In this document: piece by piece, positions 15,583-24,318 of the stretch | How positions within the stretch are numbered: the stretch's first letter is position 1 | Layout: each line of letters begins with the position of its first letter | Source of the DNA: UBA4655 sp044337015 | GTDB taxonomy: Bacteria > Planctomycetota > Planctomycetia > Pirellulales > UBA1268 | Direction of reading: 5' to 3' | DNA: 26,169 nucleotides | Assembly (NCBI GenBank): GCA_044337015.1 | Contig: JBIIOJ010000015.1 | Span: 1 to 26,169, forward strand | Translations under genes and position numbers: made by a program | Notes under the pieces: generated by a model | Database searches by the model: none | Seen by the model: only the letters and a program-made list of their open reading frames with translations | Told to the model about the DNA's origin: nothing

Positions 15583-16962
15583 GAAGGCAGCGGCGTCGAG
15601 GGAGTGGCCCTTCATGAGCCGGTAGAGCGTGCCGCGCGGCAGCCTCGCCTCGCGGGCGGCTGCGGAGACGTCGCCGACGTTCCGCGAAAGCAGATCGGAG
15701 AGGTACTGCCGCTCGAACCTCGCGATCTGCTCGGCCCGCTGGGCGAAGAAGCCGACGGCATTCCCGTCGCCGTCCGTCCGTCCGGCAGCCGCGACCACCT
15801 CGTCGGGCAGGTCCTCGACCCCCGCAACGTGCGACCGGGTCATGGCGACGGCGCGGCGGACGACGTTCTGCAGCTCGCGGACGTTGCCGGGCCAGTGGTA
15901 GCTCCTGAGCACCTGGTAGGCGTCGGAGGAGAGCCCGCCCATGGCCTTGCCCATCTCCTGGGTCGCGCGGTTCGCGAACGCCTCGGCCAGCAGGCCGATG
16001 TCGTCGCCCCGCGTCCGCAGCGGCGGCATGTCGATCCGCACGACATTGATCCGGTAGAAAAGGTCCCGTCGGAACTCGCCGCTTTCGACCATCTTGTCGA
16101 TGTCGCGGCTCGTCGCGGCGACGACGCGTACGTCCACCGCGTTCTCCTGGCGGGCGCCCACCCGTCGAATCCGCCGCTCCTGGAGCACCCGCAGGAGCTT
16201 CGCCTGGAGCGGCAGCGGCAGCTCGCCGACCTCGTCGAGAAAGAGCGTGCCGCCGTCGGCGAACTCGACGAGCCCCATCCGCCGCGAGTCGGCCCCGGTG
16301 AATGCGCCCCGCTCGTGACCGAAAAACTCGCTCTCGAGCAGGGCGTCGGGGATCGCGCCGCAGTCGACCGGCACGAACGGCCCCGCGGCGCGACGGCTGC
16401 GGTGGTGGAGCGACCGGGCGACGAGCTCCTTGCCGGTGCCCGTCTCCCCCGTGACGAGCACGTCCACCGAGCTCGCCGCGACCCGGTCGATGATCGAGTA
16501 GACCTGCTGCATCGGCGGGCTCTCGCCGAGAAACTCGTCGAACGAGTAGGACCGCTCGACCGTGCGGCGCAGCAACTCCTCCGCCGCGATCCGCCGCGAG
16601 TTCTTGAGCAGCCGCTCGAGGGCGTCCTCGAGATCGGTCTCAACCCGCTTCACGTCGAGGTAATCGCCGGCTCCGGCCTGCATGCAGGCGCGGGCCGTGT
16701 CGACGCTCGCGTGAGGGTCGATGACGACCATCGGCAGCTGCGGATCGGCCTTTTTCACGGCGCCGTAGAGCACGTCGGCCGTCGGGCCCGAGCGGGCCGT
16801 CACGATGCCGAGATCCCACGAGTCGCGGGCGAGGCTGCCGAGCGCCTTCTCGAGCGACGACTCGACACGCAGCTCGAGCGGCTGGAGCCTTGCCACGAGC
16901 TTCGCGTAGGGCAGCCCGGACGAGCCGGCGGAGTCGACGACGAGGATGCGCGGCTGTCGCAT
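15568..16962 (-). CDS. Sigma-54-dependent activator with degenerate receiver domain
   Basis: A 464-residue NtrC-family transcription activator: receiver-like domain (1-120), AAA+ domain (about 143-375) and Fis-type helix-turn-helix (425-452). The AAA+ domain is intact, with Walker A GETGTGKE (172-179), the sigma-54 contact loop GAFTGA (219-224), Walker B GGTLFLDE (238-245) and RRDLFYRINVV with an arginine finger candidate. It should therefore remodel RNA polymerase with sigma-54. The receiver lacks the phospho-acceptor: the position usually holding aspartate is T55 (DLGIVT), and the acidic pair near residue 10 is reduced to one aspartate. Control is thus probably not by ordinary phosphotransfer. 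No histidine kinase gene is adjacent. The ATG at 16962 is where homology begins; longer frames upstream read the intergenic region. It is divergent from the SEC-C gene by 157 bases. Targets are unknown. Confidence 0.93.
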   Translation of the reverse strand: MRQPRILVVDSAGSSGLPYAKLVARLQPLELRVESSLEKALGSLARDSWDLGIVTARSGPTADVLYGAVKKADPQLPMVVIDPHASVDTARACMQAGAGDYLDVKRVETDLEDALERLLKNSRRIAAEELLRRTVERSYSFDEFLGESPPMQQVYSIIDRVAASSVDVLVTGETGTGKELVARSLHHRSRRAAGPFVPVDCGAIPDALLESEFFGHERGAFTGADSRRMGLVEFADGGTLFLDEVGELPLPLQAKLLRVLQERRIRRVGARQENAVDVRVVAATSRDIDKMVESGEFRRDLFYRINVVRIDMPPLRTRGDDIGLLAEAFANRATQEMGKAMGGLSSDAYQVLRSYHWPGNVRELQNVVRRAVAMTRSHVAGVEDLPDEVVAAAGRTDGDGNAVGFFAQRAEQIARFERQYLSDLLSRNVGDVSAAAREARLPRGTLYRLMKGHSLDAAAFRRQP

Positions 16963-17119
16963 GGAGTTGGCGGAGTGATACTGGGACTGCGATGCCACGG
17001 ACCATCGCCGCGTCGGCCGCCTACCTACGCGGGCCAGCAGTATGCAGGCTGACCCGCGGCCGGGCAACATGCGCCGCTCCATCTGGTACATTCTGAGCTT
17101 CTCCGGAGCAAACGAACGC

Positions 17120-19306
17120 ATGGCCATCGATCCCTACTCACCGTGCCCCGGCGGCACCGGAAAGAAGCTCAAGTTCTGCTGTAGCGACCTCGTCGGCGAC
17201 CTCGAGCAGCTCGACCGCCTCGTCGAGGGTCAGCAGCTCTCCGCGGCCCACGAGATGGTGGATCGCCTCTCCTCGCGGCATCCGGGAAAAGCCTGTCTCC
17301 TCTCGACGAAGGTGAAGCTGGCGCTCGCCGAGCGGAAGATCGGCGAGGCGTCCGCCGCCGCCAGTGAGTTTGTCGCCGCCTGCCCCGACAACCCCATGGC
17401 AATGGCGCAGTCGGCGCTGTGCGAAGCACTCGTTGGACGGCTCCAGGAGTCGGCGACGGCCTTCGACAAGGCTCGCGAGGCCTGCGGCGCGGAGATCCAG
17501 CCGGAAGTGGCGAGGATAGCCGCCTCGCTCGCGCAGGTCGCGGCTCAGCTCGGGTCGGTCGGCTTCGCACAGGGTCTCATCGAATGGATCGAGGAAAAAC
17601 AGCTCGCGAGCGAAGACGAGCGGCGGATGCTCGCGGCCAGGATCGGCATGGCGGGCGTGCCGGCGGCGCTGCGGTCGCGGCCTTCGATCGAGAATCCTCC
17701 CGAGGATTCACCGTGGCGATTCGAGTTCGAACGCGGCGTCGAGCAGGCGAGGGCCTTCCGCCTGTCGAAGGCGCTCACGACGTTTCGCAGCCTGAAAGGT
17801 GTCGCGGGCGACTGCCGCGCGGTCCACGCGAACATCGCGATCCTCTGCGAGATGCTCGCCAGGCCGTTCGAGGCCGCGGAAGCGTGGCTGAAGGTGGCGG
17901 CGACGGCAGGTCTTTCGGCCGACGACGCGGTCGATGCGACCGGCCGGGCCATCGAACTGGAGCAGGAGGCGGATCCGGATCGTTCCCCGACGATCCCGCT
18001 CGTGAGCTTCGTCGGCACGATGGACGGCCGTACTCCCGAGGAGATCGAGCTGCTCGAGGACAAGCTGCGGCATGACGTCCGTTTTCAACCGGTGCCTTTC
18101 GACCGCGGCGAGTGGGTGTCGAAGAACCTCGTGCCGCCCCGCAGCGTCTGGCGGATCGGCGAGGCGGGCCCCAAGGCCGACGACCCGCAGCGGCTGCTTG
18201 CCTCGCTGCTTCTCTTCGGTCGTCAGACCGACCGGGAGCCGGAAGCCGTGCTCCAGGGCTTCGAGCCCGATGCCGCCGAAGCGAAGCCGATCGTCGAGCC
18301 GCTGCTGGGAACGACGTTCACGAAGCACGAGCCTCGGCAGGGTGGTAACGCCACGACCCCGACCGCCTGGCTCGTCAACACCCAGTACATGGTGCGGCTC
18401 GCGGAGCCGCCCCGCGAGCGGCCCTCTTCGGACCAGCCGTCGATCGTCGACACGATCATGGCGAGGCAGCGCGAGCTGCTCTGGGATCGGTTCGTGGCGA
18501 TGTGGCCCGAGGCCGCGCTTCCCGAATTGCTCGGTAAGACGCCCCGCGAGGCGATCGCCAGCCGAGACGGACGTCTGCGGGTGCTCGCCATGATCGAGGA
18601 AGGGGAGGCGGCGAGCCGGCAGCCAGACGCGCCGCAGGGTTGGACGAGGGTCCGAGAGAGGCTTGCACTCGAAGCCCCGAAGCCGATCGAATCCAAGAAG
18701 CCGCTCGAGGAGGTGCCTCCGATGCGGTGGCATCGTGTGGTCCTGCGTGGGCTGCCCATCGATGAGCTCCGCGGGATGCTCGTTGCAGGGCTCACGACTG
18801 GGTTCGACACCGCAGCGGAGCGGGCCGCAGCCGAGATCGTCTCGCGGGCCGATGCGACCCCGGAAGATCGCTGGGAGGCGTTGAGCCTGCTCGAGGAGCG
18901 GGCCCAATCGACCGTGCGGAAGCTCGAGATCATCAAGGAACTCCGGTCAATCGCTGCGAGCCTGAAGGCGGGCGACGGCATGATCGACGCGGCGGAACTG
19001 CGGGTGCGGCTGCAGCGGGGCGACGAGGCCGACATCATGCGGCTGCTCGACCACGTTGGCCGCGAGCACGGCCGCGACGAGAAGGTGATCCGGGCCGTGG
19101 CCGATGTGCTCGCCGAGGCGGGCATCGACCTGTCGGCATTGGCGAGCCGCGGCGGCATGCCGGCCGGTGCCGCCACGGCCGGACCGGCGGCGACGATTCC
19201 CGCCGCGGAGCCGGGCAAGCTCTGGACGCCGGATGGCGGCGCGGCCTCCGCCGGCAGGACGGAGCCGGGCGGCTCGGAGAAGAAGACGCTCTGGACACCG
19301 GGCTGA
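17120..19306 (+). CDS. SEC-C motif protein, long helical repeat type
   Basis: A 728-residue cytosolic protein. Residues 8-21 (PCPGGTGKKLKFCC) match the zinc-binding SEC-C motif, except that the second cysteine of CxC is glycine (G11), leaving C9, C20 and C21. About residues 25-300 form helical pairs resembling TPR repeats (for example QQLSAAHEMVDRLSSRHPGKA, then EACGAEIQPEVARIAASLAQ). A central globular part (300-540) is not recognised, and a helical C-terminal region follows. The last 40 residues are low-complexity and contain KLWTPDG and, as the final residues, KTLWTPG. SEC-C motifs occur at the C-terminus of SecA and in many unrelated proteins, so a link to secretion cannot be inferred. 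The ATG at 17120 follows GGAG at 11 bases; an upstream in-frame ATG (17042) would add 26 residues before the motif. The stop overlaps the ribD start by one base. Confidence 0.75.
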   Translation: MAIDPYSPCPGGTGKKLKFCCSDLVGDLEQLDRLVEGQQLSAAHEMVDRLSSRHPGKACLLSTKVKLALAERKIGEASAAASEFVAACPDNPMAMAQSALCEALVGRLQESATAFDKAREACGAEIQPEVARIAASLAQVAAQLGSVGFAQGLIEWIEEKQLASEDERRMLAARIGMAGVPAALRSRPSIENPPEDSPWRFEFERGVEQARAFRLSKALTTFRSLKGVAGDCRAVHANIAILCEMLARPFEAAEAWLKVAATAGLSADDAVDATGRAIELEQEADPDRSPTIPLVSFVGTMDGRTPEEIELLEDKLRHDVRFQPVPFDRGEWVSKNLVPPRSVWRIGEAGPKADDPQRLLASLLLFGRQTDREPEAVLQGFEPDAAEAKPIVEPLLGTTFTKHEPRQGGNATTPTAWLVNTQYMVRLAEPPRERPSSDQPSIVDTIMARQRELLWDRFVAMWPEAALPELLGKTPREAIASRDGRLRVLAMIEEGEAASRQPDAPQGWTRVRERLALEAPKPIESKKPLEEVPPMRWHRVVLRGLPIDELRGMLVAGLTTGFDTAAERAAAEIVSRADATPEDRWEALSLLEERAQSTVRKLEIIKELRSIAASLKAGDGMIDAAELRVRLQRGDEADIMRLLDHVGREHGRDEKVIRAVADVLAEAGIDLSALASRGGMPAGAATAGPAATIPAAEPGKLWTPDGGAASAGRTEPGGSEKKTLWTPG

Positions 19307-20460
19307 TGCCGTTCACGCAAGGAGAATCTGCCGCGATCACGCGGGGCGAATCCGTCGCGATGGCACGGGCGATCACGCTCGCCCGCCGCGGGGAAGGCTG
19401 GGTCGAGCCAAACCCGATGGTCGGCGCCGTCGTGATCGCCGACGACGGCACCACGCTCGGCGAGGGATGGCACAAGCGGTTCGGCGGCGACCATGCGGAG
19501 GTGATGGCGATCATGGCCGCGGGCCCAGCGGCTCGCGGTGCGACGCTCTGCGTGTCGCTCGAGCCATGCTGCCACGTCGGCAAGACGCCCCCCTGCACCG
19601 ACGCGATCATCGCCGCTGGTCTCCGGCGGGTGGTCGTGGCCGCACGTGATCCCTCGCCGCACGCGGATGGAGCGGGCCTCGCGAAGCTCGCCGCGGCGGG
19701 GATCGCCGTCGAGGTCGGCCTCCACGAGGCCGAAGCGGTGCGGCTCACCGCGCCCTTTCGCACGCTCGTGCAACACGGCCGGCCCTGGATCATCGCGAAG
19801 TGGGCGATGAGCCTCGACGGGAAGGTGGCGACGCATTCCGGCGAGAGCCGCTGGATCTCGTCGGAAACATCACGAAAAATCGTGCACGAACTCAGGAGCC
19901 GGGTCGACGGCATCATGATCGGTGTGAACACGGCGATCGCCGACGACCCGCTGCTGACGGCGCGGCCGCCGGGGCCGCGGACGGCCGTCCGGATCGTGCT
20001 CGATTCCGACGCACGGCTGACCGCCGACGGCCGGCTCGTCGCCACCGCGCGGGAGGTGCCCGTGCTCGTCATGGTTGGACGGGCCGCGCGGGACGGCGAT
20101 GTCAGGCGTCTCCGGGACGCCGGCTGCGAGGTCTTCCAGTGCGACGGTGACGACCGGCAGGCGAGACTGTCCCTGGCGTTGCATGAACTCGGCCGCCGCC
20201 GACTCACGAACGTGCTCGTCGAGGGGGGCATGGGGCTGCTCGGCGGCCTTTTCGACTTGAGGAAGGTCGACGAGGTCTGGTCGTTCATCGCCCCGAAGGT
20301 AATCGGCGGCGAGGACGCCTTTACACCCGTGGGTGGCCGCGGCGTGAAGGAGATCGCGGCAGCCGCGGAAATCGACGTCGAAGAGACGAGCTTCCACGGC
20401 GGCGACGTGCTCGTCCGCGGCCTCTGCCGCCCGAAGGCCTCGACGGCGATCAAGGGGTAG
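19306..20460 (+). CDS. ribD: Riboflavin biosynthesis deaminase/reductase RibD
   Basis: A 384-residue bifunctional enzyme of riboflavin synthesis. It deaminates the pyrimidine ring of the GTP cyclohydrolase II product and then reduces the ribose side chain with NADPH. The deaminase domain (about 15-150) shows zinc ligands H63 in HAE (63-65), C88 in LEPCCHVGKTPPC and C97. The reductase domain (155-375) begins RPWIIAKWAMSLDGKVAT. It contains SRWISSE, GIMIGVNTAIADDP, the LVEGG turn and FIAPKVIGG. Length and domain order are normal. The start codon overlaps the SEC-C stop (TGATG), so translation is probably coupled. No FMN riboswitch is seen upstream, which agrees with its position inside an operon. 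No other rib genes are in the window. Confidence 0.97.
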   Translation: MPFTQGESAAITRGESVAMARAITLARRGEGWVEPNPMVGAVVIADDGTTLGEGWHKRFGGDHAEVMAIMAAGPAARGATLCVSLEPCCHVGKTPPCTDAIIAAGLRRVVVAARDPSPHADGAGLAKLAAAGIAVEVGLHEAEAVRLTAPFRTLVQHGRPWIIAKWAMSLDGKVATHSGESRWISSETSRKIVHELRSRVDGIMIGVNTAIADDPLLTARPPGPRTAVRIVLDSDARLTADGRLVATAREVPVLVMVGRAARDGDVRRLRDAGCEVFQCDGDDRQARLSLALHELGRRRLTNVLVEGGMGLLGGLFDLRKVDEVWSFIAPKVIGGEDAFTPVGGRGVKEIAAAAEIDVEETSFHGGDVLVRGLCRPKASTAIKG

Positions 20461-20476
20461 ACTTCGGGGATACCTC

Positions 20477-20481
20477 AGGAG
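20477..20481 (+). promoter_or_regulatory. Shine-Dalgarno site deciding the proA start
   Basis: AGGAG eight bases before GTG 20490. A nearby ATG at 20485 is out of frame and reaches TGA after two codons, so GTG is the real start. Confidence 0.7.
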
Positions 20482-20489
20482 CCCATGCC

Positions 20490-21752
20490 GTGACCGCGCC
20501 CCTCGCCGACCGCTGCCGCCAGATCGCCTCCCGCGCCCGCGCCGCATCGATCGACCTCGCCGGGGCGACGACGGCGAAGAAAGCGGCCTGCCTCCGGGCC
20601 GCGGCCGCACGGATTCGGGCCGACCGTGACGCGATCCTCGCCGCCAACGCCCTCGACGTGGCCGCGGCCCCGTCGTACGGCCTCACTCCGGCGGCAACCG
20701 ACCGGCTCATGCTCGACGCGAAGCGGCTCGAGGGGATCGCCGCCGGGGTCGAGGCGGTCGCCGGGCTTCCCGATCCGGTTGGCGAGGTGCTCGATCGCGA
20801 GACGCGGCCCAACGGCCTCGTCGTCGAGAAGGTCCGCGTTCCGCTCGGCGTCGTCTTTTTCATCTACGAGTCGCGGCCGAACGTCACGGCCGACGCCGCC
20901 GCCGTCGCCCTCGCCGCCGGCAACGCGATCATCCTCCGCGGCGGCAAGGAGGCGGCCCACTCGAGCGCGAGGATCGTCGAGAGCATGCGGGCCGCGATCC
21001 GCGAGGGCGGCCTGCCCGAGGACGCCGTCCAACTCGTCGACACGCCCGACCGCGACGCCGTGGGGATGTTCCTGGGCATGGACGACTTGATCGATCTGGC
21101 GATCCCGCGGGGCGGCGAGGAACTCATCCGCCGCGTCTGCCGCGAGGCCCGGATGCCGGTGCTCAAGCACTTCACGGGCAACTGCCACGTCTACATCGAC
21201 CGCTCGGCGGATGCGGCGATGGCGAAGGCGATCACGATCAACGCGAAGTGCCAGCGGATGGGCGTCTGCAACGCCGCCGAGTCGCTCGTCGTGCACCGCG
21301 ACGTCGCGGCGACGATGCTCCCGCCGATCGCCGAGGGGCTCGCCGCCCACGGCGTCGAGATCGTGGGCGACGCAGCGACCCGGGCGATCCTGCCGCAGGC
21401 CGGCGTCGCCACGGAGGCCGACTACGCGACCGAGTACCTCGGCCCCAAGATCTCGGTCGTGGTCGCCGACTCGCTCGACTCGGCCATCGACCACGTCAAC
21501 CGCTACGGATCCCGGCACACCGACGCGATCGTCGCGAACGACCCGGCGGCCGCCGAGCGGTTCGCCGCCCGGGTCGACACCGCCGTCGTGATGGTCAATG
21601 CCAGCACACGCTTCAACGACGGCGGCGAGATGGGCCTCGGCGCCGAGATCGGCATCTCCACCGACAAGCTGCATGCCCGCGGCCCCTGCGGTACCCGCGA
21701 GCTGACGACCTACAAGTACGTCGTCCGCGGCTCGGGCCAGGTCCGGGCCTGA
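20490..21752 (+). CDS. proA: Glutamate-5-semialdehyde dehydrogenase (gamma-glutamyl phosphate reductase)
   Basis: A 420-residue enzyme that reduces gamma-glutamyl phosphate with NADPH in proline synthesis. The family signature is strong throughout: PLGVVFFIYESRPNVTADAA (118-137), LRGGKEAAHSS (149-159), IPRGGEELI (205-213), PVLKHFTGNCHVYID (223-237) and the active-site region AKCQRMGVCNAAESL (252-266), with the nucleophile probably C260. FNDGGEMGLGAEIGISTDKLHARGP near the C-terminus is also typical. Length is as usual. It starts with GTG. It follows ribD by 29 bases on the same strand and may belong to the same transcript, though the pathways are unrelated; proB is not in the window. It ends 31 bases from the convergent U32 gene. 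Confidence 0.97.
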   Translation: MTAPLADRCRQIASRARAASIDLAGATTAKKAACLRAAAARIRADRDAILAANALDVAAAPSYGLTPAATDRLMLDAKRLEGIAAGVEAVAGLPDPVGEVLDRETRPNGLVVEKVRVPLGVVFFIYESRPNVTADAAAVALAAGNAIILRGGKEAAHSSARIVESMRAAIREGGLPEDAVQLVDTPDRDAVGMFLGMDDLIDLAIPRGGEELIRRVCREARMPVLKHFTGNCHVYIDRSADAAMAKAITINAKCQRMGVCNAAESLVVHRDVAATMLPPIAEGLAAHGVEIVGDAATRAILPQAGVATEADYATEYLGPKISVVVADSLDSAIDHVNRYGSRHTDAIVANDPAAAERFAARVDTAVVMVNASTRFNDGGEMGLGAEIGISTDKLHARGPCGTRELTTYKYVVRGSGQVRA

Positions 21753-21783
21753 GCGTGTCTTGCTTGCGCTGCGTCTCTCGCAA

Positions 21784-24318
21784 TCAGAGGATCGCGAGCG
21801 GGTTGCGGGATTCCTCGAGCGTGCCGCGGGTGACGCCAACGCGGTTGGCGGCCTTCAACTCCCGCCAGACGTCGCCACCGCTGCGGCTGCCCGCGAGGAG
21901 GCCCCGGTAGGCGGCGAGGATTCGGCGGATTTCATCGGGCTCCTCGTCGAGCAATTCCACGCGGAAGTGTCGCACGCCGGCGGCCCCCAGGGCGGGCACC
22001 GCCTCCGCGCCGCTCTGCGGCACGGCGTTGTAGAGCGTGTTGCGGCAGCCGACGTCGGCCGTGAGTGGATGCTCGACACCGATGCGGTCCCGCAGCTTCA
22101 CGGCGTGGTCGTCGCACGGTCGACCGCAGTTGGTCTTGTTTGTTCCGGGCGAGAGCACGGCGCAGAAGACGCAATGCTCCATATGGAACATCGGCATCCG
22201 CTGGTGCACGACGACCTCAATCGCCTCTTCGATGGCGAAGCCTTCTCGCCTCGCGGCCGCGAGGAAGGCGAGCAATTGTTCTCGGTTGCAGTCGTAGGAG
22301 GCGGTGAGCCGCTCGAGACCACGCTCCAGGAAGAACGCCGCGGTCCGCTCGTTGGCGACGTTCAGCGAGAAGTCGCCGACGACCCGCACGCCACGGTCGC
22401 GGAAGAACTCGAGTCCGGCGAAGTTTCGCACGAGCACGCCGTCGGGGGCCTGCTTCGCGAGCAACTGGAACATGCCCATCTCGTCGGGCTTGTGGATCCG
22501 GGGCGTCGCGACGAAGAGTGACGCAGTGTTCCCGCGGGCGGCGGTGATCGCCTCCCGGTAGTGGCGGATGTCGGCGAACTCCGCGTAGAGCCGTCGCTCG
22601 CCGAGGGCGAGGACGGCCTCGAGCTGCGGCATCGACCGCACGAGGACGTGGAGCATGGGCTCGCCGCCCGCGGCCGGGGCTACCTGCATCGAAGGACTCC
22701 GGCGGGATCTGTCACGGGCCGCCACCGGTCTCGGCTCCCGCGTCGTCGCCGCGTCCTCGAGCCGCCGCACGAGCTCATGCCGCAGGCTGCCAAGCACGCT
22801 CAGCGGCACCATCGGCCGGCCTTCGATCGTGGCCGTGAGTTTCCCGAGCTCGAACGGCGTGCCACCAAGCCGGCCAAGCTGTTCGCGGAGCACGGTCTCG
22901 TCGAGCACGTGCCGACGGGCCTCGGCCGCGACATGCTCCGTGGCGATGTCGACGGCGACGCCTCCAGCGAGGGTCGCCCACAGGCGAACGGGCTCGCCCA
23001 CGGCAGCGTGGATCACGAGATCGACGGGCGTCCGCCGCTTCGGCACGGCCGACTCGAACGAGCCGCGAAGCCGCGATGTCACCTGCGGGTCGAACGTCTT
23101 CCAGACCGTCTGGCCGGGCCGCACCTTTCCCAGCTGTACCGCTCCCGGCGCGAACGACACCTCGACGTGCCCACCCGTAGCGGGCTCCTCGAGCCAGCGC
23201 CCGTCGCGGCGGATCGCGTAGACACTGCCGCCGATCATCGGCCGTTCGTTCCCCTCTCCCCGGTCGATCCGGCCGCAGTCGATCGCGATGCCGTCGCCCC
23301 GCTTGAGCGGTGCCGCAAGCTCGATCGCGACATGGTCTTCCCCGACCCCGACGACGGAGCCGAGCCGCACACCCCGCTTCGCGCTCGAGATCGCCGGCAC
23401 GAGCGCCTTGTGGTCGATGCCGCCGAGCCAGCCGTGCGAGAAGCCGCGCGAGAACGCAAGCTCCATCTCCTCGACGGCCTGAGCCGAGAGCCTCACCGGC
23501 AGCGACTGAACGCACTGGTCGATCGCCGTCCGATAGTGCCGCGTCACCGCCGCAACGTACTCCGGCGTCTTGAGCCTCCCCTCGATCTTCAGCGACGAGA
23601 CCCCGGCCGCCACGAGCCCCGGCACGAGTTCCCACGCCGCGAGATCCTGCGGCGAGAGGAGATACTTCTGATCGCCGAGATCGACGTCGCGGCCATCGCA
23701 GACGACCTCGTAGGGGAGCCGACAGGCCTGGGCGCACTGGCCGCGGTTCGCGCTCCTGCCGCCGAGCGACTCGCTCGTGAGACACTGGCCGGAGTAGGCC
23801 ACGCAGAGCGCCCCGTGGACGAACACCTCCAGTTCGAGGGACGTCCTCGGCCGGATCGCCGCGATCTCGGCCACCGACAGCTCCCTCGCCACCACGACCC
23901 GCTCGATCCCGAGCGACTCGGCGAGGCGGATCGTCTCCGCACTCGTGAGCGTCATCTGCGTCGAGGCGTGCAGGGGAAGCGTCGGACAGATCTCGCGGAC
24001 GAGCGTGGCAGCCCCGACGTCCTGCAGGAGCACGGCGTCGACGCCGGCCACGGCCACGGCCGCAACGACGCCAGCGAAGGCGTCGAGCTCGTCGGAGAAG
24101 ACGAGCGTGTTGAGCGTGGCGTAGCCCTTGAGCCCCCGCCGATGGAGCATCCGCATGAGTTCCGGCAGCGACTCGACGGGAAAGTTCGTCGCCCGGGCCC
24201 GCGCGTTGAAGCCGACGTCGAGCCCGAAGTAGACCGCGTCGGCGCCGTTCTCGATGGCGGCCCTGACGCAGTCGAAGTCGCCGGCAGGGGCGAGCAGTTC
24301 GGGCCTCGTGTCAGCCAT
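21784..24318 (-). CDS. Tandem U32 family protein (RlhA-like) with two four-cysteine sets
   Basis: An 844-residue member of the U32 family, once called collagenase-like peptidases but now known mainly as Fe-S proteins in RNA or ubiquinone hydroxylation (RlhA, TrhP, UbiU/UbiV). Residues 1-300 are a U32 TIM-barrel domain beginning ELLAPAGDFDCVRAAIENGADAVYFG. Its signature EVFVHGALCVAYSGQC (164-179) and NRGQCAQACR (191-200) give C172, C179, C195 and C199. A beta-rich middle (about 310-520) resembles the DUF3656 region of RlhA. Residues 555-810 look like a second U32-type barrel with its own set C716, C719, C731 and C735 (EHCVFC and NCGRPC). By similarity to RlhA the likely role is tRNA-independent 23S rRNA hydroxylation, but this is inference. 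The ATG overlaps the trxB end by eight bases, suggesting coupling with a disulphide reductase gene. Confidence 0.85.
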   Translation of the reverse strand: MADTRPELLAPAGDFDCVRAAIENGADAVYFGLDVGFNARARATNFPVESLPELMRMLHRRGLKGYATLNTLVFSDELDAFAGVVAAVAVAGVDAVLLQDVGAATLVREICPTLPLHASTQMTLTSAETIRLAESLGIERVVVARELSVAEIAAIRPRTSLELEVFVHGALCVAYSGQCLTSESLGGRSANRGQCAQACRLPYEVVCDGRDVDLGDQKYLLSPQDLAAWELVPGLVAAGVSSLKIEGRLKTPEYVAAVTRHYRTAIDQCVQSLPVRLSAQAVEEMELAFSRGFSHGWLGGIDHKALVPAISSAKRGVRLGSVVGVGEDHVAIELAAPLKRGDGIAIDCGRIDRGEGNERPMIGGSVYAIRRDGRWLEEPATGGHVEVSFAPGAVQLGKVRPGQTVWKTFDPQVTSRLRGSFESAVPKRRTPVDLVIHAAVGEPVRLWATLAGGVAVDIATEHVAAEARRHVLDETVLREQLGRLGGTPFELGKLTATIEGRPMVPLSVLGSLRHELVRRLEDAATTREPRPVAARDRSRRSPSMQVAPAAGGEPMLHVLVRSMPQLEAVLALGERRLYAEFADIRHYREAITAARGNTASLFVATPRIHKPDEMGMFQLLAKQAPDGVLVRNFAGLEFFRDRGVRVVGDFSLNVANERTAAFFLERGLERLTASYDCNREQLLAFLAAARREGFAIEEAIEVVVHQRMPMFHMEHCVFCAVLSPGTNKTNCGRPCDDHAVKLRDRIGVEHPLTADVGCRNTLYNAVPQSGAEAVPALGAAGVRHFRVELLDEEPDEIRRILAAYRGLLAGSRSGGDVWRELKAANRVGVTRGTLEESRNPLAIL

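Noticed and set aside
17030..17046. Possible sigma-54 promoter (GG, ten bases, GC) before the SEC-C gene
   Set aside because: Only the GG/GC core and a few flanking bases fit the -24/-12 consensus. Such matches are frequent in this GC-rich sequence.
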